Source: Streptacidiphilus pinicola | GTDB taxonomy: Bacteria > Actinomycetota > Actinomycetes > Streptomycetales > Streptomycetaceae | DNA: 64,000 bases | Direction of reading: 5' to 3' | Assembly (NCBI RefSeq): GCF_003258295.1 | Contig: NZ_QKYN01000017.1 | Coordinates: 1-64,000 of the forward strand | The notes under the pieces: model-generated | Told to the model about the DNA's origin: nothing | Database searches by the model: none | Seen by the model: only the letters and a program-made list of their open reading frames with translations | Program-made: the position numbers and the translations under genes | Shown: piece by piece, positions 18,588 through 27,244 of the stretch | Layout of the letters: every line of letters starts with the position of its first letter | Position numbering within the stretch: position 1 is the first letter of the stretch

Positions 18588-20297
18588 ATGCGAAGCACCA
18601 AGCTGGGTCCCACCGAACGCGCGGCGGCGCTCGCGCGGATGGCTGAGCGCGAGCTCGACGTGCTGGTCGTCGGCGGCGGGGTCGTCGGCGCGGGGACCGC
18701 GCTGGACGCGGCGACGCGCGGGCTGGTGACCGGGATGGTGGAGGCCCGGGACTGGGCCGCCGGCACCTCCTCGCGGTCCAGCAAGCTGATCCACGGCGGG
18801 CTGCGCTACCTGGAGATGCTGGACTTCGCCCTGGTCAAGGAGGCGCTCCAGGAGCGCGGCCTGCTGCTGGAGCGGCTCGCGCCGCACCTGGTCAAGCCGG
18901 TGCCGTTCCTGTATCCGCTGCAGGGGCGCGGCTGGGAGCGGCCGTACGTCGGCTCCGGCGTCGCGCTGTACGACGCCATGTCCGTCTCCTCCGGCCACGG
19001 CCGCGGCCTGCCGCTGCACCGTCACCTCAGCCGGCGTCAGGCGCTGCGCCAGTCACCCGCGCTGCGCAAGGACGCGCTGGTCGGCGCGGTGCAGTACTGG
19101 GACGCGCAGATGGACGACGCGCGCTTCGTGACGACGCTGGTGCGGACCGCCGCCGCCTACGGCGCGCACGTGGCGAACCGGGCCAAGGTCATCGGCTTCC
19201 TGCGCGAGGGCGAGCGCGTGGTCGGCGCGCGCGTGCACGACCTGGAGAGCGGCGGGCAGTTCGTCGTCCGGGCGCGGCAGATCGTCAACGCGACGGGCGT
19301 GTGGACGGACCAGACCCAGGCGCTGGTCGGCGAGCGGGGCCAGTTCCACGTGCGCGCCTCCAAGGGCATCCACCTGGTGGTGCCGCGCGACCGGATCCAC
19401 TCGGCGACGGGGCTGATCCTGCGCACCGAGAAGAGCGTCCTGTTTGTCATTCCGTGGGGCCGCCACTGGATCGTCGGCACGACGGACACCGAGTGGACCC
19501 TCGACAAGGACCATCCGGCCGCCAGCAGCGCGGACATCGCGTACCTGCTGGACCACGTCAACAGCGTGCTTGCGGTGCCGCTGACCCGCGAGGACGTCGA
19601 GGGCGTCTACGCCGGCCTGCGCCCGCTGCTCGCGGGCGAGTCCGAGGCGACGTCCAAGCTCAGCCGCGAGCACGTGGTGCAGCACGCCGCGCCGGGGCTG
19701 GTCGTCGTGGCGGGCGGCAAGTACACCACGTACCGGGTGATGGCGAAGGACGCGGTGGACGAGGTCGTGCACGGGCTCGATCAGCGCGTGGCGCCGTGCT
19801 GCACCGACACCGTTCCGCTGGCGGGCGCGGAGGGCTACCGGGCGCTGTGGAACGCGCGCGCCGAACTGGCCCGCGAGAGCGGCCTGCACGTGGCGCGGGT
19901 CGAGCACCTGCTGAACCGCTACGGCGCGTTGACCGAGGAACTGCTCGAACTCATCGCGCAGGAGCCCGGGTTGGGCGAACCGCTGAGCGGTGCGGACGAC
20001 TACCTGCGGGCCGAGGTGGTCTACGGGGCCCGCGCGGAGGGCGCCCGTCATCTCGACGACGTGCTCGCGCGCCGCACCCGCATCTCGATCGAGACCTTCG
20101 ATCGCGGTACCGCGGTCATGGCGGAGGCGGCGGCGCTGATGGCGCCCGAACTCGGCTGGGACCAGGCGCAGATCGACAAGGAGATCGAGCACTACCGGGT
20201 CCGCGTGGCCGCGGAGCGCGAGTCCCAGGAGCAGCCCGACGACCTGACGGCGGACGCGGCGCGGCTCGGTGCGCCCGACATCGTTCCGTTGAAGTAG
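18588..20297 (+). CDS. glpD: glycerol-3-phosphate dehydrogenase/oxidase GlpD
   Basis: FAD enzyme that oxidises sn-glycerol 3-phosphate to dihydroxyacetone phosphate at the membrane. 569 residues: the FAD dinucleotide fold VLVVGGGVVGAGTALDAATR (residues 25-44), SSRSSKLIHGGLRYLE, GIHLVVPRDR and the C-terminal helical cap (about residues 400-560) are all present. ATG 18588 follows GCGGAGGCGTC. Glycerol uptake and kinase genes are not adjacent, so it is a stand-alone unit here. A small hairpin follows 13 bp after the stop. Confidence 0.95.
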   Translation: MRSTKLGPTERAAALARMAERELDVLVVGGGVVGAGTALDAATRGLVTGMVEARDWAAGTSSRSSKLIHGGLRYLEMLDFALVKEALQERGLLLERLAPHLVKPVPFLYPLQGRGWERPYVGSGVALYDAMSVSSGHGRGLPLHRHLSRRQALRQSPALRKDALVGAVQYWDAQMDDARFVTTLVRTAAAYGAHVANRAKVIGFLREGERVVGARVHDLESGGQFVVRARQIVNATGVWTDQTQALVGERGQFHVRASKGIHLVVPRDRIHSATGLILRTEKSVLFVIPWGRHWIVGTTDTEWTLDKDHPAASSADIAYLLDHVNSVLAVPLTREDVEGVYAGLRPLLAGESEATSKLSREHVVQHAAPGLVVVAGGKYTTYRVMAKDAVDEVVHGLDQRVAPCCTDTVPLAGAEGYRALWNARAELARESGLHVARVEHLLNRYGALTEELLELIAQEPGLGEPLSGADDYLRAEVVYGARAEGARHLDDVLARRTRISIETFDRGTAVMAEAAALMAPELGWDQAQIDKEIEHYRVRVAAERESQEQPDDLTADAARLGAPDIVPLK

Positions 20298-20309
20298 CGC
20301 ACGAAACTT

Positions 20310-20324
20310 CGGGGTCGAACCCCG
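20310..20324 (+). terminator. short hairpin after glpD
   Basis: CGGGGT-CGA-ACCCCG, a perfect 6-bp stem in the 96-bp gap before the first kinase gene; weak as a terminator. Confidence 0.4.
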
Positions 20325-20393
20325 TGTGCTTACGCTTGCGTCTCTCACGGGATGATGGACGCGACAGCGGCACCGCGGAGGGAACGAACCGGC

Positions 20394-22241
20394 ATGAACG
20401 GCGATCAACACCGCGACACGACTCCGCAGGAGTCCGGTGGAAAGCTTCTGGCGTCGCGTTACCGGCTCGACGCCGTCCTCGGCGAGGGCGGCATGGGGAC
20501 GGTATGGCGGGCCACGGACGAGTTCCTGCGACGCGAGGTCGCGGTCAAGGAGCTGCGGTTCGCCGCCGGGGTCGACGAGGACGAGCAGCAGCGGCTCGTC
20601 GCACGGACGCTGACGGAGGCGAAGGCGATCGCCCGGATCCGCCACAACGGCGCCGTCACCGTCTACGACGTCGTCGAGGAGGACGGCCGGCCCTGGATCG
20701 TCATGGAGCTGGTCGAGTCCCGTTCGCTCAGCGAGGTGATCCGCAAGGACGGCGTGCTGCCGCCGCAGCGGGCCGCCGAGGTGGCGCTGGAACTGCTCGG
20801 CGTGCTGGCCGAGGCGCACCGGGTGGGCATCCTGCACCGGGACGTGAAGCCGTCCAACGTGCTGATCGGCCACGACGGCCGGGTCGTGCTGACCGACTTC
20901 GGCATCGCCCGGGTCGAGGGAGACCCGTCGGTCACCTCGACGGGCATGCTCGTCGGCGCGCCCTCGTACATCTCCCCGGAGCGGGCGCGCGGCGGCGTGC
21001 CGGGACCGCCCGCCGACCTGTGGTCGCTCGGCGCGACCCTGTACGCGATGGTCGAGGGCGTGCCGCCGTACGACAAGGGCTCGGCCCTGTCGACGCTGAC
21101 CGCAGTGATCACCGAGCCGGTCCCGCCGCTGACCGGTGACCGGCTGCTGCAGCCGGTCATCTCCGGCCTGCTGCGCAAGGACCCGGCCGAGCGGCTGGAC
21201 GCCCCCAAGACACGGACCATGCTGCGCGGCGTCATCGGCGAGTACGAGCGCCGCGCCCGCGCGACGGTGCAATTGGGCGCCGCGGCGGAGACCTCGACGC
21301 AGGCCGTTCCGGCGCCGGAGCGCACGCGGGTGCAGGGGGCGGTGCCGTCGCCCGCCCCGTCGGCGGAGGAGCCGGGGGCGGGGGCCGGAGCCGGGACGGG
21401 TGTCTCCGTGGGTGCGGACGAGGGTGCGCCGGGAAGCGCGGCGGACGGTGAGGCCGCGTCGGCGGCCGTGCTGTCGCCCGGCGCCCGTGGTGGGTCCGGC
21501 GGGGTCGGTGGGTCCGGCGGCTCCGGCGGTGTGACCACGACGTACTCCGCCGGGTCCGGGCTGACCGGACCGCGGCGGCGGGCGCTGCTGATCGCCGCGA
21601 TCGTGGTGGCGGCGGTGCTGCTGGTCGCCGCGACGGTGGCCGCGCTGAGCGACAACGGCAGTCAGGGGCACGGCAAGAGCGGCACGAGCCAGGACGGCGC
21701 CTCGTCGTCGGCCCGCGCCGGCGCGCCCGACGGTCAGTCCGGCGGCTCCCCGGCGCCCGGTACGGGCGCGGGGACGGGCACCGAGCCCGCCCCGGCGGGC
21801 GCCTACCACCGCGTGGCCGGACCGGGCGGCTCCACCCTGGAGATCCCGACGAGCTGGCGGCAGACTTCGACGAGCGACACCAAGGCCACCTTCACCGGCG
21901 CGGCCGGGGTCCTCGTCGTCGAGTTCACCCCGCACCCGGTCAAGGCCGGTGCGCTGAAGGCCTGGCAGGACGAGGAACCGCGGGTCGCCCCCACGCTCGC
22001 CGGCTACCACCTGATCCGGCTGAACCAGGTCGCCGGCTGGCACGGCTGGGACGCCGCCGACTGGGAGTGGACCTTCCGCTCCGGCGCGGCGGTGCGGCAC
22101 TCGCTGAACCGCGGCTTCGTGGTGGACCCGTCCCACGCGTACGCGATCTACTGGACCGCTCCCGAGTCGACCTGGCAGTCCGGCCGCAGCGCCGCACTGC
22201 TCGGGCACTTCTTCGGCAGCTTCGAGCCGGCGGGGGGCTGA
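20394..22241 (+). CDS. receptor-type Ser/Thr protein kinase 1
   Basis: 615-residue eukaryotic-like kinase. The catalytic domain (about 22-290) is complete: GEGGMGTVW loop, Lys52 in VAVKEL, Asp150 in HRDVKPSN, Asp168 in TDFGIA and the SPERARGG substrate loop. A Gly/Ala/Pro-rich juxtamembrane region follows, then one membrane helix (about 397-420) and a 195-residue outside domain that starts with a Ser/Gly-rich linker. No PASTA repeats; the folded outside part (STLEIPTSWRQ... onward) resembles that of kinase 2. ATG 20394 has GGAGGGA upstream. The pseudokinase gene starts 4 bp after the stop, so the two are co-expressed. Confidence 0.93.
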   Translation: MNGDQHRDTTPQESGGKLLASRYRLDAVLGEGGMGTVWRATDEFLRREVAVKELRFAAGVDEDEQQRLVARTLTEAKAIARIRHNGAVTVYDVVEEDGRPWIVMELVESRSLSEVIRKDGVLPPQRAAEVALELLGVLAEAHRVGILHRDVKPSNVLIGHDGRVVLTDFGIARVEGDPSVTSTGMLVGAPSYISPERARGGVPGPPADLWSLGATLYAMVEGVPPYDKGSALSTLTAVITEPVPPLTGDRLLQPVISGLLRKDPAERLDAPKTRTMLRGVIGEYERRARATVQLGAAAETSTQAVPAPERTRVQGAVPSPAPSAEEPGAGAGAGTGVSVGADEGAPGSAADGEAASAAVLSPGARGGSGGVGGSGGSGGVTTTYSAGSGLTGPRRRALLIAAIVVAAVLLVAATVAALSDNGSQGHGKSGTSQDGASSSARAGAPDGQSGGSPAPGTGAGTGTEPAPAGAYHRVAGPGGSTLEIPTSWRQTSTSDTKATFTGAAGVLVVEFTPHPVKAGALKAWQDEEPRVAPTLAGYHLIRLNQVAGWHGWDAADWEWTFRSGAAVRHSLNRGFVVDPSHAYAIYWTAPESTWQSGRSAALLGHFFGSFEPAGG

Positions 22242-22245
22242 CCCG

Positions 22246-23511
22246 ATGCCCAAGGCCTCCGGTGGCCGACTGCTCGCCGAGCGCTACCAGTTGACGGACC
22301 GTCGACGGGCGGGCGCGGTCGAGGCGCGCGATCTGCGCAGCGGCGCTCCGGTGCTGCTGGAGGCGGTGCCGTTGCCGGAGCTGGTGACCCCGTTCGACCA
22401 GGACGCCTTCGGCGAGGCTGCGTTCGACAAAGCTGCCGACGACGTGGCGTCCGGGCGGATATCCGAGCCGGACGGCGAGGACGCGCGCGCACTGGCGCTG
22501 CGGCACGCCACGACCGCCGCGGGCGCGGTGCCCGACCACCCGCGGCTCAGCCAGGCGTTCCAGGTCTTCGCCGAGGACGGCTACCTGTGGGTGGCGGGGG
22601 AGTGGGTCGCGGGTGTGCCGCTGGCCCAGCTGCTGGAGCGCGGGCCGATGTCGCCCTACCGGGCCGCCGAGGTCGCCTACGACGTCAGCGCGGGGCTGGA
22701 GGCGGTGCACCGGGCGGGCCTGGTCCACGGCAACCTGACCGCGGCGACCGTGACCGTCTGCGAGGACGGGGCCGCGCTGCTGGGCGGTCTCGCGGTCGCC
22801 GCCGCGCAGGAGGCGCTGTGTGGGGGACCGGGCGCGGTGGAGGCCGGCGCGTCCGTGCCGACGGCCCTGTGGAGCCCGGCGCGGGTCCGGGCCCGCGACG
22901 CGCGGGCGGTCATCGTGGGCGCCGCCGCCGAGCGGTGGGCGCCCGAGCAGCTCGGCATCGTCGGCGGCGCCGGCCAGCCCGTCGGCCCTGCGGCGGACGC
23001 GTGGGCCCTCGGGGTGCTGCTCTACCGCTCGGTGACGGGCGTGCCGCCGTATCCGGAGACCGGCGTCGACGACCTCTTCGACGCGGTCCGGGCCGGTTTC
23101 CGGCCGGACACCCGACCGACCGGGCCGCTGCGTCCGCTGCTGGACCGCCTGCTGGACCAGGACCCCGCACGTCGTCCGGGCCTCGCCCAGACCCGGGCCA
23201 CCTTGCGCCAACTGCTGCTGCGCGCCCCGGAACCCTTGGACCGGGCGGCGCAGCTCGACGCGCTGCCGCCGGGGGTGGCGGGCTTCACCGAACTGCCGAC
23301 CGGCACCCGCCTGCCCGTGCCGCGCCCCGGTCATCTCCCGGCGCAGCGCTCGCGGGCCTCGCGCGAGCTCGTCGAGCAGGCCGGGCCCGCGCACCCGCAC
23401 CACCATGCCGCGCCGCGACGCCGCAACGTCCTGCTGGGGCCGCTGCTCGTGGGTGCGATTATCCTTGTGGTTCTGGTCGCTCTGGCGCTGGCGGCGACGC
23501 TCAAGGGCTGA
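22246..23511 (+). CDS. membrane-anchored pseudokinase
   Basis: 421-residue kinase-fold protein with the catalytic residues lost. The glycine loop is missing (TDRRRAGAVEARD), the VAVK lysine segment reads VLLEAVPL, HRD is replaced by His161-Gly162-Asn163 (VHGNLTAATV), and DFG is replaced by GGLAVA. The back of the C-lobe is kept (DAWALGVLLYRSVTGVPPYP, DPARRPGLAQ), so the fold is probably intact. One membrane helix near the C-terminus (about 395-417) leaves almost no outside part, so it is an inward-facing membrane protein. It is flanked by two complete kinases and may scaffold or regulate them; that is inference. Confidence 0.88.
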   Translation: MPKASGGRLLAERYQLTDRRRAGAVEARDLRSGAPVLLEAVPLPELVTPFDQDAFGEAAFDKAADDVASGRISEPDGEDARALALRHATTAAGAVPDHPRLSQAFQVFAEDGYLWVAGEWVAGVPLAQLLERGPMSPYRAAEVAYDVSAGLEAVHRAGLVHGNLTAATVTVCEDGAALLGGLAVAAAQEALCGGPGAVEAGASVPTALWSPARVRARDARAVIVGAAAERWAPEQLGIVGGAGQPVGPAADAWALGVLLYRSVTGVPPYPETGVDDLFDAVRAGFRPDTRPTGPLRPLLDRLLDQDPARRPGLAQTRATLRQLLLRAPEPLDRAAQLDALPPGVAGFTELPTGTRLPVPRPGHLPAQRSRASRELVEQAGPAHPHHHAAPRRRNVLLGPLLVGAIILVVLVALALAATLKG

Positions 23512-23701
23512 ACCGGGGCGGGCGCTCTGGAACCGGGGCGTGGGCGCACGACGTGTCATCCGCTGCCGAAGCGTCACATCCCGGTCTCAAGGCCATGCCC
23601 GGGACGCCGGAGTGTTCGACGATCGGGATAGGGTGCGCGGTACCGCGGTCCCTGCCGCGGAACTGGAGCGTTCGGCAGGAGCCGCGACGAGGGGGCAGAC
23701 G

Positions 23702-25654
23702 GTGGGCACGGATGCGGGCCGCGTGCTCGCGGGCAGATACCTGCTCGGCGCGCGCCTGGGGCGTGGCGGCATGGGCACGGTCTGGCGTGCGACGGATCAG
23801 ATGCTGGACCGCGAGGTCGCGGTCAAGGAGCTCTCCGTCGGGCACCTGGCCGAGGAGGATCTGCAGATCGTCCAGTCCCGGATGAAGCAGGAGGCCCGCG
23901 CGGCCGCCCGGATCAAGCACCCGGGTGTGATCACCATCCACGACGTCGTCGAGCAGGACGGCAAGCCGTGGATCGTGATGGAGCTGATCGACGGGCGCTC
24001 GCTGTCCGAACTGGTCGAGCAGGACGGCGTGATCGACCCGCGCGAGGCGGCGCGGATCGGTGCGCAGGTGCTCGCCGCGCTCGAACGCGCCCACGCGGTC
24101 GGCGTGATCCACCGCGACGTGAAGCCCGCCAACGTGCTGCTGGAGCGCGGCACCGGCCGCGTCGTGCTGACGGACTTCGGCATCGCCACCTTCGTCGGCG
24201 ACTCGGCGCTCACCCGCACCGGCGACCTGGTCGGCTCGCCCGACTACCTGGCCCCCGAGCGCGTCCACGGCGGCCGTCCCGGCCCGGAGTCGGACCTGTG
24301 GGCGCTCGGCGCGACCCTGTACGCGGCGGTGGAGGGCCAGTCCCCGTTCCGCCGTGAGTCGCCGCTGACGACGCTGGCGGCCGTGGTCACCGACCCGCTG
24401 CCGGAACCGCGCAACGCCGGGGCGCTGGCGCCGGTGCTGTCCGCGCTCATGGCCAAGGAACCGCAGGAACGCCCCGGCTCGGCGGACGTGCTCCGGATGC
24501 TGGAGAACATCGCGGCCGGGCACACCACCAACATCACGCTGGAGAGCCTGGGCGCGAGCCCGCTGCGCACCCCGACGCAGTCCGTGCCGGCCGTGGACCG
24601 GCAGGGCGGCGCGGAGACCGATCCGGACGCCGCCTACAGCGCGACGGTGCTCGGCACGGCGGTCGACGGGACCGCGGTGTCTGCGGCTTCGATGTCCGGG
24701 GGCGCGATGTCCGGGGAGGCGGCTCCGCTCGCGGCCGAGGGGCTCGCGGGCGGCATCCCGACCGGGCCGACGGCCCGCGTCCCGGCCAAGCCGGGCGGGC
24801 ACGTCCCGGCGTCGGCCTCGGGCGCGCCGCGCGCGCTCGGCGGTCCGCTCTACGCCGACGAGTCGGTGCGCTCGACGCACCGCGCGACGCACCACACGAC
24901 GAACGCGGCCGGGCACGAGTCCGGATACGAGTCCGGATACGGCACGTCCCGGGAGCCGGTCCCCGGGCAGGCGACGGCCACGGTGCCGGGCGCCGGTCAG
25001 GGGCAGGCGCGGCGGCCGCGTCGTGGGCGCCGCTGGGCGTGGCTGCTGGTCGCCGCGCTGGTTGCGGGCGCGGGTGGCGCCGGGGCCACCTACTGGTACA
25101 ACCACAGGCATCAGAGCAGCGGGACGAACACGCAGCAGCCGCCGAGCACCTCGCCGTCGGCGGTGGCGTCGCCCTCCGCGTCCGGCGCCCCGGGCACGAT
25201 TCCGTCGGGCTACCAGCTGGTCCACGACGGCTTCGGCTTCAGCTTCGGCCTCCCGGTCGGGAGCCCGGCCTGGACCAGGAACGCGGCCAAGGCCCCGGGA
25301 TCGATCGACTACTCCCCGGACGGCGGGAAACACCTGATCCGCTTCGGCGTCACCATCGCCAACTCGCGCACGGCCATGGAGCAGGCGGAGTGGCTGCGGG
25401 AGCAGATCAAGGCCCACGACAGCAGCTACCAGGAGCTGCACTTCGGCGGCAACACGTACAAGGGCAGCCCGGGCGCGCAACTGGACTTCCTGTTCACCGA
25501 TCTCAAGACCGGGCAGCAGCGGCACGGCATCGAGCAGTTCTACAAGGCGCCCGACGGCAACGAGTACGACGTCTTCGTGTCGTATCCGGTCGACGACTGG
25601 GGCCACGGCTACGAGCGCTTCGAGGAAGTTCTGCAGACGCTCACAGTGCCGTAG
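23702..25654 (+). CDS. receptor-type Ser/Thr protein kinase 2
   Basis: 650-residue kinase. Catalytic motifs are complete: GRGGMGTVW, Lys42 in VAVKEL, Asp139 in HRDVKPAN, Asp158 in TDFGIA. The linker (about 285-440) is Ala/Gly/Ser-rich with a His-rich stretch (THRATHHTTNAAGHESGYES). One membrane helix (about 445-467) is followed by an outside domain of some 180 residues without PASTA repeats (GFGFSFGLPVGSPAWTRNA...). GTG 23702 is chosen for the GAGGGGG seven bases upstream; GTG 23633 would add 23 residues. 190 bp separate it from the pseudokinase gene, so it may have its own promoter. Confidence 0.92.
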   Translation: MGTDAGRVLAGRYLLGARLGRGGMGTVWRATDQMLDREVAVKELSVGHLAEEDLQIVQSRMKQEARAAARIKHPGVITIHDVVEQDGKPWIVMELIDGRSLSELVEQDGVIDPREAARIGAQVLAALERAHAVGVIHRDVKPANVLLERGTGRVVLTDFGIATFVGDSALTRTGDLVGSPDYLAPERVHGGRPGPESDLWALGATLYAAVEGQSPFRRESPLTTLAAVVTDPLPEPRNAGALAPVLSALMAKEPQERPGSADVLRMLENIAAGHTTNITLESLGASPLRTPTQSVPAVDRQGGAETDPDAAYSATVLGTAVDGTAVSAASMSGGAMSGEAAPLAAEGLAGGIPTGPTARVPAKPGGHVPASASGAPRALGGPLYADESVRSTHRATHHTTNAAGHESGYESGYGTSREPVPGQATATVPGAGQGQARRPRRGRRWAWLLVAALVAGAGGAGATYWYNHRHQSSGTNTQQPPSTSPSAVASPSASGAPGTIPSGYQLVHDGFGFSFGLPVGSPAWTRNAAKAPGSIDYSPDGGKHLIRFGVTIANSRTAMEQAEWLREQIKAHDSSYQELHFGGNTYKGSPGAQLDFLFTDLKTGQQRHGIEQFYKAPDGNEYDVFVSYPVDDWGHGYERFEEVLQTLTVP

Positions 25655-25725
25655 CACCCGCATCCCGGTACCGTGGTGTGAACCGAGCCATCCCCTGAAG
25701 TTCACCCGCTCACCGGGAGGCCGTC

Positions 25726-27129
25726 ATGTCCGCAACGGTGCGAGAGACCCCGGACGCGGTGGTCATCGGTTTGGGGCCCGGGGGTGAGGACCTGGCCGGG
25801 CGGCTGGCCGACGCGGGCTGGGACGTGGTCGGCGTGGACGAGCGCCTGGTGGGCGGCGAGTGCCCGTACTGGGGCTGCATCCCGTCGAAGATCATGGTGC
25901 GCTCGGCCGACCTGGTCGGCGAGGCCCGCCGGATCCCCGGTATGGCCGGCATCGTGCGGGTCCATCCCGAGTTCCGACCGGTGGCGCGGCGGGTGCGCGA
26001 GGCCACCGACGACTGGAACGACAAGATCGCCGTCGACCGCTTCACCGCCCGCGGCGGCCGCTTCCTGCGCGGCACCGCCCGGCTCACCGCCCCGGGTGAG
26101 GTCACCGTGCTCGGCGCGGACGGCCGGGAGACGGAGCTGAGGCCGCGTCAGGCCATCGTGCTGGCCAGCGGATCGGAGCCGGTCGCCCCGCCCGTGCCGG
26201 GCCTGGCCGCCACGCCGTACTGGACCAACCGGGAGCTGATCGAGGCCGAGGAGCTGCCCGAGTCGCTGCTGGTCCTCGGTGGCGGCGCGATCGGCCTGGA
26301 GCTCGGCCAGGCCTGGCAGCGGCTCGGCTGCGCGGTCACCGTCATCGAGGCCGGCCCGCGGCTGATCGGCCGCGAGGAGCCGGAGGCCGGGGACTTGCTG
26401 ACGCGGGTGCTGAGCGCCGACGGGGTCGCCGTCCACACGGGGGTGGAGGTGCAGGGCATCGAGTACCGCGACGGACGTTTCCAGATGCTCTGCAAGCGCG
26501 GGGAGCGCTTCTCCGCGGAGCGGCTGCTCGTCGCCACCGGCCGTCGGATCGCGGTGGACCGCATCGGCGGCGGGGTGCTGGGCCTCTCCTCGGACGCCCG
26601 TGCCGTCCCGGTCGACGAGCGGCTGCGCGTCGTCGGCACGCCGGGCGTCTGGCCGGTGGGGGTCTGGGCGATCGGGGACATCACCGGCAAGGGCGCCTTC
26701 ACGCACATGTCGATGTACCAGGCGGATGTGGCGGTGCGCGCCATCCTCGGCCGGGGCGGCGCGCCCGCCCGCTACCACGCGGTGCCGCGAGTGACCTTCA
26801 CGGACCCGGAGATCGGCGCGGTGGGCGCCACCGAGGCCCAGGCCCGGGCGGACGGCCACCGGGTGCGCACGGCCACCACCGAGCTGTCCGGCAGCAGCCG
26901 CGGCTACATCCACGGCGCCAACGGCAACGCGGGCTTCATCAAGCTCGTGGCCGACGGCGACGTCCTGATCGGCGCGACCTCCGCCGGCCCGACCGGCGGC
27001 GAGGTCCTGGGCCTGCTCTCGCTGGCGGTCTCGGCCCGCATCCCGCTCGATGAGCTCGCCTCGACGATCTGGGCCTACCCGACCTTCCACCGCGCGGTCG
27101 GCACGGTGGTGGCGGAGCTGGCCCGATGA
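25726..27129 (+). CDS. FAD pyridine nucleotide-disulfide oxidoreductase
   Basis: 467-residue flavoprotein of the lipoamide dehydrogenase / mercuric reductase class. The N-terminal FAD fold is VVIGLGPGGEDLAGRLADAG; the redox pair is Cys46 and Cys51 in GGECPYWGCIPSK; the NAD(P) fold is LVLGGGAIGLELGQAW; FAD is also bound by WAIGDITGKGAFTH. In the C-terminal dimer domain the position of the catalytic His (HPT in lipoamide dehydrogenase) reads AYPTFHRAV, i.e. Tyr. It is therefore unlikely to be a true E3 subunit; no E1/E2 genes are near. Substrate unknown. ATG 25726 follows CGGGAGG. Confidence 0.88.
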   Translation: MSATVRETPDAVVIGLGPGGEDLAGRLADAGWDVVGVDERLVGGECPYWGCIPSKIMVRSADLVGEARRIPGMAGIVRVHPEFRPVARRVREATDDWNDKIAVDRFTARGGRFLRGTARLTAPGEVTVLGADGRETELRPRQAIVLASGSEPVAPPVPGLAATPYWTNRELIEAEELPESLLVLGGGAIGLELGQAWQRLGCAVTVIEAGPRLIGREEPEAGDLLTRVLSADGVAVHTGVEVQGIEYRDGRFQMLCKRGERFSAERLLVATGRRIAVDRIGGGVLGLSSDARAVPVDERLRVVGTPGVWPVGVWAIGDITGKGAFTHMSMYQADVAVRAILGRGGAPARYHAVPRVTFTDPEIGAVGATEAQARADGHRVRTATTELSGSSRGYIHGANGNAGFIKLVADGDVLIGATSAGPTGGEVLGLLSLAVSARIPLDELASTIWAYPTFHRAVGTVVAELAR

Positions 27130-27178
27130 GGCGGGGCGGGGTGCTTTCTCGTGCCACCTATGCGCCCACAAACAGTTC

Positions 27179-27201
27179 GTAACCGGAACGCTTTCTGTTA
27201 C
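27179..27201. promoter_or_regulatory. palindrome upstream of gabD2
   Basis: GTAAC-N13-GTTAC, an imperfect 23-bp palindrome located 44 bp upstream of the ATG; it looks like a TetR- or MarR-type operator, but no regulator gene is adjacent. Confidence 0.4.
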
Positions 27202-27244
27202 TGGTGGGTATCGCAACGGCCCGAAACGGCCTACGCTGCCTGGC

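Noticed and set aside
19053-22253. 1066-codon minus-strand frame
   Set aside because: Lies opposite glpD and the first kinase, both certain genes; its composition (Arg, Gly, Val, His rich) is that of a high-GC antisense shadow.
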